Positions 10,201 through 23,711 of a stretch of DNA of 64,000 nucleotides are shown here, one piece after another; position 1 is the stretch's first letter; every line of letters starts with the position of its first letter. The stretch is taken from positions 1-64,000 of the forward strand of contig JAOVVO010000083.1 of assembly GCA_028564675.1 (NCBI GenBank), in the 5' to 3' direction. Source of the stretch: Onchocerca lupi (Eukaryota; Nematoda; Chromadorea; Rhabditida; Onchocercidae). A model generated the notes under the pieces. The model was not told where the DNA came from and ran no database searches. It saw only the letters and a list, made by a program, of their open reading frames with translations. The translations under genes and the position numbers were made by a program.

Positions 10201-13169
10201 AAAATCAATTTGTTTCTTTTTTTGAATTAAATTAGATTAATAGAAAATAAATAATATGATAAAAATAAAGATATATCAAAAAACACATCTTCAAATTATT
10301 TTTACTTAAATAATTGGATGAATTGAAAGTAAAATATACTTGTGGTAAATCTTGTCGAGCACCATTACTCATTGTGGTCAGTGTAAGTAATGTTGTAATG
10401 GTCAGTGTGACCCGAGCAGGTGAGGCCCGAGGATCGAGCCAGAAGCTCATCCATGAAATGGAGACAAGCATAGCCGATGGGAAATATGTTTGAATTATAT
10501 GAAATAGCATTAATCGTTTCATTACGATCAGTCCTCGGATACATGACCAATTACCTGAAAGGAAATCTAGTTAATTTTTTCATCAATTGCCCGATTAAAA
10601 TGAGGGAATGAAAAAGTAGATATTATTTTATTAAAGAAACAAATGATAATTGTAAATCAACGATCAAAGAACCAAATGATCTGATCAAAGTAATAAAATA
10701 GCTGATGTTATAATTTATTTATTCTCACGATTCATTCTCTACTTTTTTCATTATCATGAAATATACCAATTTACTGGTTAAAAGATTTTATTGCTATGAT
10801 GTAATAAAGTAAGTTATTGTGAAGAACGAGCCTTATATTAAAATAATATTTAATTAGAATTGAATGTAATCAATTTATTACATTCTAATGATAATAATAA
10901 CAATGATTATTATTATTATTTGTTAATCTTATACCGAAATTTTGCCTTATTTTCGTCAAAAAATTAGAAAATTCGACTGATAATTTTATAATTTTCATCA
11001 CAAAACCTAATGTTAAACTTATTTCTTGAATAGAATGAATAAGTTTATTGTTTATTCAATATTTCCCTTTGAACCAATATAATTTGCTATTAGAAGCAAA
11101 AAAAAAAAGGAAAACTTTTTGGATTAATATTTGAAATGAACCATATTACCGGAGCCACGGAAAAATCGATATGGTGTTAGGCATTTCTCAAATTTTGTAT
11201 TCGTGATAACCATATCATTGGTTTTGATTTCGCTATTACTTCCAAATGGAAAATACGGTGGATCTTCATGCCATGTTAGATTTACTAAATTCTCAACATA
11301 AGCATCTGAAATATAGCTTCGCTTCATCCTTCTTTGCTATTTATTCTCAAAATACTGAGAAAATTAATTAAATCAAGAAAATAATAAATTTCCATCTACG
11401 ATAAATATAATAGTGCTGCATGTAATAATAATCAAATATGATTATATTATGATATTGTACCAATGTTGAATTTCTAGTTTCTATGCCTACATATACAAAC
11501 ATTTATAAAATACATAAGCGGAATTTGCGTCATAATATGTTGCATATAATAATAAATAATCAAATATGAACATAATATACATGATTTCATTAGTATGTAT
11601 ATATCATACATTATTGATATATATGCATATTATTTTACAAATAGTTGAAGAATTATGCATGCCTTTATGCGACAAATAATTTTTACAAGAAAAATTCCTC
11701 GGTACTTTTTTGATTGAACAAAGTTACTTTGTTTTCTTCGACTTTAACTTTGCCATGGAACGAAAATGAACTTGTAAGTTGCTCAGGAAAGATTTGAAAT
11801 AGAGATAACTATGAATCATACTATTTCGGAAACAGAAGTTTGTAATTTTTTCAAACAGGAAATATTTTGATGTTCAGTTAAGTGTTCCCTTGAGAAGATA
11901 AAAAAGATAAGCATACAACTTTGGATGATAAGTGGACATTCTTGCTTGTCCATAGGGAATCGTTGTAAATCCATCATACACGATAATGTCACATCCAATC
12001 TGAATGATTAAAGTTGAATTTTTCTTCCGTTCATCCAGACTATCAATATGATGAAAATTTTTTGCAAATTTGTAAAATTTCAACACTTTGAAAAATTTTT
12101 AATGCTTATTAAAACTGTGAGCATGGAAATTTGCATATTGTTAAGAACCGGTAATAAAATTTAGGTGATTCCATTTTTTTCTGGTTCAAAAATAAATGAA
12201 AAATATCAAATGAAACAAAGATGGGTCAATTGTTTTGTCAGTGATATTGCACATTTTTAATGTCTGGGTTACTTTTAAAATTTTTAGCCATTTCAACTGT
12301 CCACCCATTCAGCTGTAAAAATAAAAGGAAGTAATAAGAAATAGAATTCTCTTAAAATATTGCGGAGCTTTTTGATTGCACTTTTATCATGCTGTAACAG
12401 AACTTTTTAGATTCAATGAATTAAAATAAAAGAACTATGCCAACTCAATTCCCATCTCATGCTCAGCTTGATTTATTGGGAATATCGTGAGATTGTCATA
12501 AAGAATATGATCAAGGAGCTTATTAGCTGAAAAATAATGAACTTATTACCTCATAGATTTGAATATTAAACCATCTGGATAAACGATGACCATGAAATTT
12601 GGCGTTGTCACTTCTTGGAGGTAGGCAAATTTGGAATTAACAAAATAGAGGTCTGGCTGCCACAAACGATCGGCAATGAATTTATGTGTTACAAGCACTG
12701 GATGTGTGCAATTATGGGCCAAGCGACGATCATACCAGGCTAGAGCAAGATACATATCAACTTCAAAATCCTGCAAGTAAATTATGTAATTTAAGGTAAA
12801 GCTGAAATTTAAAAACCTGAATTTTAAAAAACCACACAACTTTGAAGGAATTAAAAGCAATATAATCCTAACAATTAATGAATTTTTTCACACATAAGAA
12901 ATTATTCAATTATATTCTCATAGCTGTCATATTTATGAATTGAGCCAAATTTAATTATCATATGCGATTAACCTAAAATGAATAAGCTGAATTAGTAAAT
13001 AAACGTAAATTTAAAAGTTTAATTAAGTTTCGGAATAATTTACCATTGTTTGCGTTCTAAATGATGACATAGATTCGATATATATGGCCACAGACACTAC
13101 AGTTGTTTTACCTGCAAATTATTATACTTTCCATATGACTTTCTTATGTATTGATGTACTTGAAGTTTC

Positions 13170-13208
<39 letters not shown>

Positions 13209-16200
13209 TTTGCTTGGATAAATCGCTTTTTTTTTGATAATTATTAATGATATTTTTTGGAGATAAACTCCGAATTGACTCGGAAGTAAACGTCGAATAA
13301 ATTATTGCTAAAAAGTTTTTTAATTTGCAAATTTAGAAAGAACCTTGAGCTTGACTTGGTGTCATAAACATATTGTACCCGTCCTTGACAACGCCATTAC
13401 CAATGATTCGCAATAAACGATCCGCTGATTCTGCCCTATCAAATACGAAGTGTTACAAATCATTTTATGGTAAGACACGGTAAATGTTGTATGGTAAACT
13501 CCGCAATACGGTAAAAATTGAAATAATTTATTTTTCAATGCAAATGCAGTAGCCAAGGCATTTATTGCATGAATACCTAAGGGAAGATGTTAACAAATAA
13601 TGCATTATTAAATTATTTACTCAATTACTCCACTCATTCCTAGGCTTCAGACAACTGAAACGAATGGCTTCAACCCACAAAAATATACAATTATTTTTCC
13701 AGTCTACATTTGCTGAAAATATCATGAGAACATTTGTAACTAATAAAAATTGTTATTTTGACAATTTCAATTTCATTATTTAGATATCATTTATTTAGAT
13801 AACTATTTGCAAAAGAAGTCGAAATACGTTGATCATCATATCTTTATTAAGATTTACTGTCAAATATAGATTTAATTAATCATATCAGTTAGAGATAATA
13901 TTGTTATCAATTAAAGTATATGCTTGAAGCCGAAAAATAATACAAAAATATGGAGCAATATAAAAATAAGAATGAATTTTTCTATTATTTATTTTGAACA
14001 GAATTAACATTCAAAGATTCAAGACATATATGTATATATATATATATATATATATCGTTAACAATTTTTCAGTTGTTCATAAAATGCAGCTGATGTTAGA
14101 GGTAATATTTGTATATAAGTATATATTAATTTGTTAAACGAAATTTCTTGAAAAAATTCGAACCAGAGCAAATTTTCCGGTTGATTTCCAGAATTCCATG
14201 ATTCGCATATTGAATGCGTCTTGAAATTGCTATCGAATGCAGTTTTCATGTATGGATTACTTGGTGGATTCGAACTATAAATGACTACTTTCCAATTTTT
14301 TAATATAATTTGAAAGTTAGACAATGAATAAAAACATATTTAAATTATTTAAAAGAATTCCTATTTTCATTATTACATTTTGGTAGGTAACACGTGAATC
14401 ATAAACATTGTAATAAACACATAAAGACTGAACATTCAATGGCGTAATTTAAAGGATGGATCTTTCATACGTTTTTTTTTTTTTTTTTTTTATAAATGTC
14501 TTTCACGTGGCTATAGTAAATTAAGTTTTATAGGTAGCTAACTTCCGACCACATAGCGTAAATTATGATCAGATATTATATTGACGTGTTTAACATGATC
14601 ATCTGAACAGTGATTTCATATCTTTTGCACATGTATTTTTTTCAATAAATTATTAAATTGTTTAATAAACTTCTGCAATTTATTGCATTTCGGGAAATTA
14701 ATAAACATAAATATAATGTTTAAAATATTGTTAATTTAAGATATGAAATATTTTAAAGTGATTCGGATAAACTAAAGAATAAATAAAATTTGAAATGATT
14801 TATTAATATAATTATTTCATAAAAATTTAAAACAAATACAAAAACTAGCCTCCCATCCGGAAAATTATTAGCTTCATTGAAGTCATTTTCCTGAAAAAAA
14901 AGAACAGCTCAAAAAATTTTTTAAAATTTTCTGCAAATTTTCAAATAAGGTATTATGTTTTGTACTTTTTTTTCCTTTTTTATTAAACCAAAGAAAAGCT
15001 TTTGGCTTTGTACCGAATCAGTCGTATTAAGGAATCGCTATTGGAACAGCATCTTAACTTAAGCTTTTTATTTCATTTTCCCTTGTGCTGACCCATTTAA
15101 AAATGAATTCTTTTCTCCTTCTTCTTCTGCTCATGTTGAAATGAAATTATGGCATGGATATACTCTCGAAAGGAAATTGTCTAGTGATACTTATCAAAAG
15201 CATCAAATTTATTTTGAAGTATGGCTAAAACGGCATCATTGTTTACCCAATTTTTGAATTCAACTTTAACCAAAAAGAAGAAAAGAAAAAATAATTTGTT
15301 GAGTTATATCGAAATTTTTCGGCATATATGCAGATATTTAATGCATTTTTTGCCAATAATAATATCTTTTTCCTTTTACCATTCATTTTCTCATCTTTTT
15401 CATTTCTGCAAGCAAAAATAGATATATCCATTTTAAATTTATCCTTTCTTTTTTTTCCCTTTACAAGCGAGAGAAAAATTCCACGAATTTTACAAAATGG
15501 TTTTATTGAACAAATTGAAAATAAATTGGTGAAGTTTTTCATAATATTTTTTTAATAAATCAATTAAGTAAATCGAATATAAAAATATGCCTAACAGGCA
15601 TTTCAAATAAAATTCTGATATATTATTTCTTGTGGAAAAATAAGAATTATATAAATAATCACTACAAATGAATCCTGGTATTTGTTTCGGAGATCGACGA
15701 GAACTTTTTTTTTGTTTCAATTTGCGATAAATATGCTAATAATTACAGCTCATTTGTATTAAAAATATAACAAGCAATTATAATTTTCGAATTAATTCTG
15801 TTCATTTATGAATTATTTTTTGGCAGAAATTTTTGATCATCCAAATAATTCTTCTAAAGTTGTCAATTTTTTGAAAGTAATTTTCTGAAAATCAACGTTT
15901 TGAAAATGGAAAAATTAAAAAAAAATTTGAAATCCACAGAATTAAGTTAGAAAGCTTATGGATTTGATAATTGATTTATCGGAATCATCTTTATATTTGT
16001 TTAGATTTATTTTTGTTGCAATATTACATGTTAATATAGCAATTCGTGTACGGCAACATTCTCATTTGAACCATTAGTTTTTTTTATTGCATTCAGTAAT
16101 ACTTGGCTAAGGTTTTTGGTAGAAAATATATGAAAAAAAAATAGTTCAATTTTGAAATATAATCTAGGCAATTCTGAGAAGTAATGATTAAAGAATGATT

Positions 16201-16393
16201 AATTGTAACGAAAAAGAATATAAAGCATTTCCGGAAAATTTACCTGAGTATATTCGTTTGTAATATGTTCTCCGGAGCGATCGTCATTAGAAAAGGTTCC
16301 AAAATCTGAATGACGATTACTTGGAGAGTATTGGTGAGCCTGATACAAGGTTAACTTGGCCATAAGTATTATGAGGACAAGCAAAAAATCCAT
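7300..16393 (-). CDS. Cys-loop ligand-gated anion channel subunit (PAR-type)
   Basis: Complete 509-aa model in 13 exons: 16244-16393, 14850-14890, 13344-13435, 13044-13111, 12550-12770, 11917-11999, 11150-11305, 10340-10554, 9552-9596, 8839-8961, 8051-8182, 7548-7665, 7300-7385. Phases agree throughout and the sum is 1530 bases. It starts at ATG 16393 because MDFLLVLIILMA is then an N-terminal signal peptide. The Cys-loop is C198-C212 (C, 13 residues, C). A second pair, C260-C275, in loop C is typical of GluCl/GlyR/HisCl/ACC-like subunits. TM1 is about 286-310, PAR is 316-318, TM2 about 319-335, TM3 about 347-372, TM4 about 484-505. PAR before TM2 indicates chloride selectivity. It forms a pentameric plasma-membrane receptor. 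Ligand not deducible: glutamate, acetylcholine, amines and GABA all have relatives. One intron (14849 to 13436) has a GC donor. Confidence 0.9.
13171..13207. repeat. Poly-T tract, 37 bases
   Basis: Uninterrupted T run in a channel-gene intron. Its length is likely unstable or sequencing-sensitive. Confidence 0.95.
14026..14055. repeat. (TA)n microsatellite
   Basis: TA-rich run with one TG interruption, in a channel-gene intron. Confidence 0.9.
14058..14324 (-). other. Unassigned 88-codon open frame inside a channel-gene intron
   Basis: A minus-strand frame between channel exons 13344-13435 and 14850-14890. It opens with TTG, not ATG. Its composition is unusually protein-like for this AT-rich DNA: ICESWNSGNQPENLLWFEFF, with SSNPPSNPY before it and PLTSAAFYEQL after it. 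It is not needed for the channel model, whose phases already match without it. It could be an extra or alternative exon, a captured fragment, or chance. I do not recognise the family. Confidence 0.3.
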
Positions 16394-19300
16394 TACCGCC
16401 TGAGGCGCGTCCAGCAATTTACACTTTCCATCGTTCTTTTTCTTCCACCGGCTATTTAATGCCGTTATTAGACTATCATTTATCAATTAAATTAATTAAG
16501 TATAAATTCAAACATTTTTACGAATGGTGAAAAATTCCAAACTATAGAAAAAATATAATTTATTTAAAATTTCAAATATTATATGACGGAAATATCATAT
16601 ATTCATATACAAATATTATTAATTATTAAAATTAATCCGAAAAACATTAATGCAATTAAATAATATCAGTTGTAAAAAACAAATAAAAATTGTTCGTTTT
16701 TTGGATTGAAAATTTTTTAAATAGAAAAATTGAAGTGGTACCACTTTACTAATCATTTATTTCTATTTTTGGTTTTTTAATTTCGATTTCATTTGTTTTA
16801 ATTTTGTAATTTCAAATTTTACAAAGAAATTTATTTCTTGATAGGTTAGCTATCTGTTTATCAATTTGGCAATTATCTTTTTTTGTTCAATCCAATACAA
16901 TTAAATCAATATCCCTTTATTTTACCCTTTATAACCTTTTATTTTCTTCATTATTTACATAAAACTTCTGAAAATATATCCTATTAAAATTATATAATTT
17001 TCTATTGCATTGCTCGCATGATTTAATAAAAGACCAACATTCAAATTTTCCCATGACAATATAAAATTAAACGATACAAAAAGTGTGCACGTGAAGACAA
17101 ATAATTTACAAAATTATCTTAAAAATTTGTAATCTTTTTTGATTCAAACGATGCTTCATTTAAGATAATATACATACGCTTCTATGAAAATGGACATTAT
17201 CCGGGTCATTTGTCTTGACTTTTAAGTCAAAATATTAGAAAAAATACTGGTATTTATGTAAAAAATTATTATGTTTACTTGAAAAAATTGCATCCGTAGA
17301 AGAACTATAATGACTTGTAGCTGGAATAAGTAAAATTAGATGAATAGCACCTTGATATTTCTTTCAATATTTTCTTGGCCATGTTATGATTTATTATTGC
17401 TGAACTTAATTTAAAATATATCATACAATCTTATCGCATCATTTTATCAAGAAACATTACTTTTTCAAATAAACGACGTATCATTTAATCAAATAATTTA
17501 AAAACAAGATGGAAATAAAAACTTCCAAATATTCAAAATAAGTATAATTTTGTAAATAAGTAGGAGCCATTATTCTGTTTAAAATCATAAAGCTGGATTC
17601 ACCGAAAAAAAAGAATGAAATAGTTCAATTAGGGAATAGCAGACCAATTATTTATCATAATAAGTTCAAACTGCAAACTTTTGATATTTTCTAATTAGAA
17701 AATGATATTAGGGATTTTTAAAATTTTTGATTAATTGCTGACCAGAAAAGAAAATGATTTATTTGATTTTTTTTTAAATTAAACCAAAAAACGGAAACCA
17801 AGATAATCCAGCAAAATTACTGAAAACAACTAAGCAAATATTCTCATATATAGTAAGAAAAAGGCTGAAGAGATATTTTTTAAAGTATCAAATGGAATTA
17901 AGGCATGAAGAGAGGATAATACATAAGAAGAGAAGTATGCAACTTTTTAAATGCTATTTTCAAATAAATATCGGAACATAACGGATAACATCTGATAATT
18001 TAATTTATTTTAAATATATATGAAATTATTTTGCGTCATATATTTTCTTCGAAAGTAGTTAGTTTGAAAAGTTTTAAGCATAATTTTTATTTTGAAAACA
18101 AATTGGTAGATTTGCAATGAGTAACTATGATGATATTAGAAGAGATTAATCAATAATATCAACAGTAATCAATTAAATGATTATAGGAATAATAAGATAA
18201 ACTAGAGTTGTTTATGAAAATAACATGCGTACTTTCCATTATTCTCAATATGCGCATGGTTTAATCTTATTTTTAATTAATAAATAAATCTCAATTTATC
18301 AATTAAATAATGCAATTTTCTGAGTGGAAAGATGAGGATGAAGAAGGAAAAAATAGGAATCATTTTTAAGAAGTTATCATCTGAATCTTTCCTATTCTCA
18401 TTATTTGTGTGATATTCAAAGCGAAAATATCGTCTTTTTTGTTTGTTTATTTCTTTTATAAATTTGATTCCCACAATTATTTATTCTCACATTTTACGAA
18501 AAGTGCAAATGTCATCGTTTCAGCAGAAACTCAATCGCAAGAATCAGTTGAATAATAGGTAAATAATAAAATGAATCAGATTTATTTAGTTCTTTTAGGA
18601 AGAAGAAATGGATATTTTACTTTTGGTTGATTGAAAAAAAACAAATGATGTGAGCACTTAGATATTTAATGTCACAAATTATGGGAAGATACACAACGAT
18701 AAGGTTCATTTTAAAAATTTCCCTTGGCACAACAATTACCAAATTACTAGACTTTTCTTTTGATATCATCCTATTTTATATCTTTATAATACAACCCACT
18801 TATACATTGTAAAATTTGAATTAATAAAAAATGGAAGAATAAAAAATTTTTAAATGTGATAATATTTCACCTTAAATCTTATTCATGCTTATCAAATGAA
18901 AAAATAACATCTTTAATCAGTTTTTAACAAAATAACCACGAAGAAAAGACTATTTCGGAATGTTCGATACGATAAAGTAAATATCTTAAAATCTTTTCAT
19001 CGTTTGAAATTATTTTTTCTTTTAATTTTTGAAAAGTATATAACAGAGAAATGAAACGAAATATAAAATATATGCAATGAATATATCGCATAATACTATT
19101 GTGATGATCAAATATATATATGATATAAATTATGCAAATCAAAAAGTAATTCAAAAAAAAAAAAAACGAAAAATTATCAATTATTCTGTTAATAATATCA
19201 AACGTTCTGGAATCATTTAGATACTCCATTTATACCATAATTATTGATTTAATTTATCTAAATTACAATTATTGATAATTGATCAGAAGACGAAATACAT

Positions 19301-22300
19301 AAATTTATTACATTAATATGACAATGGGTGAATTAATTGCCACCAGTTTAATAAATCCTGATAATTTATGAAATATGAAATAAAGTGCTGCCAGCTATGA
19401 TTTCTTTCGATATGAATATACACATCATATTCTCTTATTTGCGCATAATTACAAATGCTGAAGAATCTTTCAAATATTTCATTCGTATTTGATAATGTTA
19501 GAGAGAAGTGAATATTTCCTACTCATTTAAAATTATACAATAAATTTGTCACAGACTTAAATTTAATCAGCGGAATATAGGAAAAGTTATTTTCTCTAAT
19601 AATAACACTAGCATTGAAGATGAAAAAAAAAAACGGTCGGATAAATTTCAATCAACTATTCATTTTCATACTTTTCAAGAATATATCTTATTCTATAGCA
19701 ACATTATCAAAATAAATATTGAATTATTATTCAATATTATTCAAGTAAATTCCTTTCATAAATACAAAAAAAAAATTAAGATAAGTAAAAATTTTAGCTC
19801 TGGAAAATACAAAAAGAAAGTTCAGTAGTTTATATATATGTATATATATATATATATATATCACAAAAATTTATTTCTTTTATCAAAATATATTTTTGCT
19901 TGTAAATAACTATCATAAATTTATTCAATAACAATGATCATAATTATCATATATTCTCATTATATATTTTTAAATATGAAATATGGAAATATCGATAATT
20001 CTGAAATAAGATAAATAACATAGATAACATAGCAATAAATTGATTGCAGAATAAATAATACGACCGTAGTCTTTCAATTTTTCCCCTTGCTTATCATCGA
20101 AAACAAATCATTTTCTCCTTTTAGTAAATGCTTCATCGCATTTTACTCTTTCATAGGCTACTTTATTCACTAAACAAATACTTCTTACATGAAAAAAAAA
20201 ATTTTAGCTTAAATAATGATTAACAATTCATTTATTGGAATTTTCAATTAATGAAAAAGATTTAAAAATTTAATAATATTACAGCAAATCATGAATCAAT
20301 GAATAATCACTTTGTACTCAAATCTCATTTTATTAAAAATGATATTTATTTATAAATTTAGATGAACCAAATTTAGATATAGTTCTTTATATCATCATGC
20401 CGTAATAATGAGCGATAATAATGGTTAAGAGCGAAATTGTCGAATTTATTTTTCTTATGAGGAAGAGGAAAATTCCCATGAGGATGAAGAAAAAAAAGAG
20501 AAAAGACAGATACTGATAAGATTAAGATTTGAATTATGTTATATTCGTATTGTCATGGATTTTATACATGGATATTTCAAATTGAAAAAATATGGCATAC
20601 TGTATTATACGGTAACATTTTAGATAATGTATTGCTGTTTCTAAATATTTCAGTCTTATCTCGTACTTCTATTACAAAATCATCTTTGTCATCAGGAAAA
20701 GATCAATCCAAAAATTGTTTTATTAATAAGTTTAGACTTTTAATAGTCTATTGTCATAAACTTTAGCAAAGGAACAAAAAAAAAAGGAGAAAAAAGAAGA
20801 AAAAAATGTTTGATTATAAGCAATTGATCAAAAGTTCATTTTTCATTTGTTTTTTTAAATTTGTTTGCGCTTATTATTCTGTATTCCCGCAAGCAAAAAA
20901 GAAAAAAAAAACTTTCTAGTTTTATAATATGGAGATGAATGAAATATTTCCTCAAAAATAATGCTTTTTTTGAAAAATTTTTGACAAAAAATGATGAAAG
21001 AGTTAAACTTGGTTTTCATTGAATGAATGTGTATTGGAATTTAGTTCGAAGATGGCGTAAAAAAAACGAGAGAATGTGGGAGAGGATGAAATGAAATAAA
21101 GGAGGACTATGAAATGCGGCAACAAAAAAGAAAAGGAGAAAAAGCCCATAAAATAGAATAATGATAATATATTGGATGATTGGGTGGGACTGAGACTCAA
21201 ACAAAATCGAATAATGCTTCTTAAAAGGCCTTTTTTTCTCTTTTTTTGAATGGATGACGGATAGTTAAATGATAAAACTGAACATTATAGGAATCTAATT
21301 CTGGCATTGTCTCCGGAGACGCATTTCAAGTATTACTGATAACGAGATGCAAAATTTGCATATTTATTAATGCAATATAAACCTCTAGGGTGACATCAAC
21401 AACTTACTGAAATCTTCTAGATCTCAACTTACTAAAATTTTCTAAAATCTAACTACTGAACAAAAAAGTTTGATGTATTGCTTTTTGTCAACCAAAAAGG
21501 CACATTTTCTGCTTATTGTCTTTTTCCTGTCATCAGGAAGCCAAATTATGTTCTGAGACGGCACTTTTTTATTAGTTGCATCAAAAAAAAAAAGAAAAAA
21601 ACAATGATAATTATGATGAGGAAATTAAAAGATTAATGTAATTATAATGGTAAATTCTGAAAAAAAAAAAAAAGTATTTATGATTATATAGAATAATGCA
21701 GAAATAAAACGATAATTGGGACGAAATTCACTCATCTCTAGATTATCTTTGGATGTTATTGTAATTTCATATTTGCATCACAGATTTCAAATTTACTGAT
21801 TGGAATAATTAAATAGGCTGCATACATTATTACTACATAGAGGAATAATTTGATTAGTGACGATATGTATTGTTTTCACTTCTTTATTTCCATATTTTGG
21901 ATTTTAAGTTATATTATTCAAATAATAATCTCAAATTAAATAACCACAATTTGATTTAATATTTGCTAAATCATGAAACAGATGAATTGGAGTATAAAAA
22001 GAATGTTTTCCAGTTATTAACATTTATTGCCATATATTTATTTCATGAATGCTTATTTCTTCATTATTTCAACCAAAGAAATTTATAAATGGAATTTCTG
22101 ATGATAGTTTTTACTTGATGAAGCTAATTAATCCATGAAATTGCTAGTCAGTTTCGAAGCATTAATAGATTAAAATGATGGAACCTATTCTAAACTATTA
22201 ATGAATTCAAATAATGAAACCCTTCAGAGATGCATTTGAAAATTTTAATGATGAAGCATTTTCGCATATCTAAGTTGCGATCGATCTAATATGTGCATAT

Positions 22301-23711
22301 AAATACTAAGTGAATAGCGATTAGAAACATACATGAATAAATAATTTCGAAACTTGGATAAATTTATAAAAAGCCTAAATAAGCAATGAAAGAATAAAGC
22401 TATGTAATACCATGGTTATTCTAAATTATTGTTTGTGAAATCTTAAAATTGATGCGAAACATTATTAAACACGCAACAAAAAAACTTTTTATTTTATTTA
22501 AATCATTCGATTTTAAATTATTATATTTAAAATTAAAATTGATCGCAATAATACATGAAAGAGGCAAGAAATATTTTGAAATTGGGAAATGAACGAAGTA
22601 GGCTACTGTTCAACAAATGAGGGGAATATTCATAATTACTTTACAGACGATACCGAAAATTATTTTATAAGATCCTTATAATTCTTTAATTTAAAACATA
22701 ATTATATGAGTATAAACGAATATTTTTCGCATGATTATCTAATATTTATGCCACTTTCCTTCTGGTAAGATAAATCAGCAACAATGTGACAGTTGTAATA
22801 ATAAAGTTGGGTATTTAATCCACAATAAGCAAATGAAATTTTATATTCAAAACAACCGATATTCAAAGCAATCGGAGTAATTTCAGAACCCAAAATGATG
22901 AATTATAAAAAAATAAGTTTTGTTTCACCAAACCTGAAAGTTATCAACTTTTTCAATCCATATATACAAATTCAAATTCTACTGATATTCTTTGCACCTA
23001 AAAGTAATATTCATTATTGATTATTTCAACTTTTACTTTTTCTATAATTTTCAACTAATCCTTCAGAATACCAAAATAATTTTATTAATGATAACGACGG
23101 ATAACAGAATCATGTACTATCGGATAAAAAAATTCAGTTTTAGTCCACTTTTTTCGAGGAAAAAAAGCAGTTGTCTATTTCATAAATTCGAATTTTCAAT
23201 GATATATTGTTTTATTTCTTTGAAATACTTAATTGATAAAAGAAATGACAAGAAGCTTAACAGATAATTATTGTCAATTTATATCATTCAGAAACTGCAA
23301 AATTTTCCTTTCAATGCTTGGTTAATTTCAAGAAGTATTTAAGATTTCAATAGTTTTCAATGTAATGATTATTATTTTTTTCGTAGTATCTTTCAATAAA
23401 GATGATCGCATGTCTTAGAATATTTCATCGAAAATTCGCTTAAAATTTATTGATTAATATTTCGATCAAAAATTTGTCAAATTACTTCTTTTTTTTTCTT
23501 TATTTATCAAAACAAACAAGAAAACTTGCACAATTACACCACATTTCTTCAAATATTAAACAAATAAAAATACATTTATGAGCAGTATAGTGATAATAGC
23601 AACAACAATAGTAATAATACCCGCAATAAAATTGATAAGCAGCAAATAAATAAGATTACAATAAATATAATCAATTCAATATGTTATAATAGATTTTCAT
23701 CATAATCGTTA
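16394..23711. other. Gene-poor interval between channel and GPCR genes
   Basis: Promoter side of the channel gene, then about 7 kb of AT-rich DNA. A TA/TG run lies at 19830-19861. The most protein-like stretch is on the minus strand at about 20590-20700 (DDFVIEVRDKTEIFRN), after a weak acceptor, with no partner exons. No supported gene. Confidence 0.5.
19830..19861. repeat. (TA)n/(TG) microsatellite
   Basis: Simple alternating TA run with a TG interruption. Confidence 0.9.

Noticed and set aside
20536..20766. Plus-strand 76-codon frame and a minus-strand exon-like frame opposite
   Set aside because: Only a weak acceptor and no connecting exons in a 7-kb gene-poor region.
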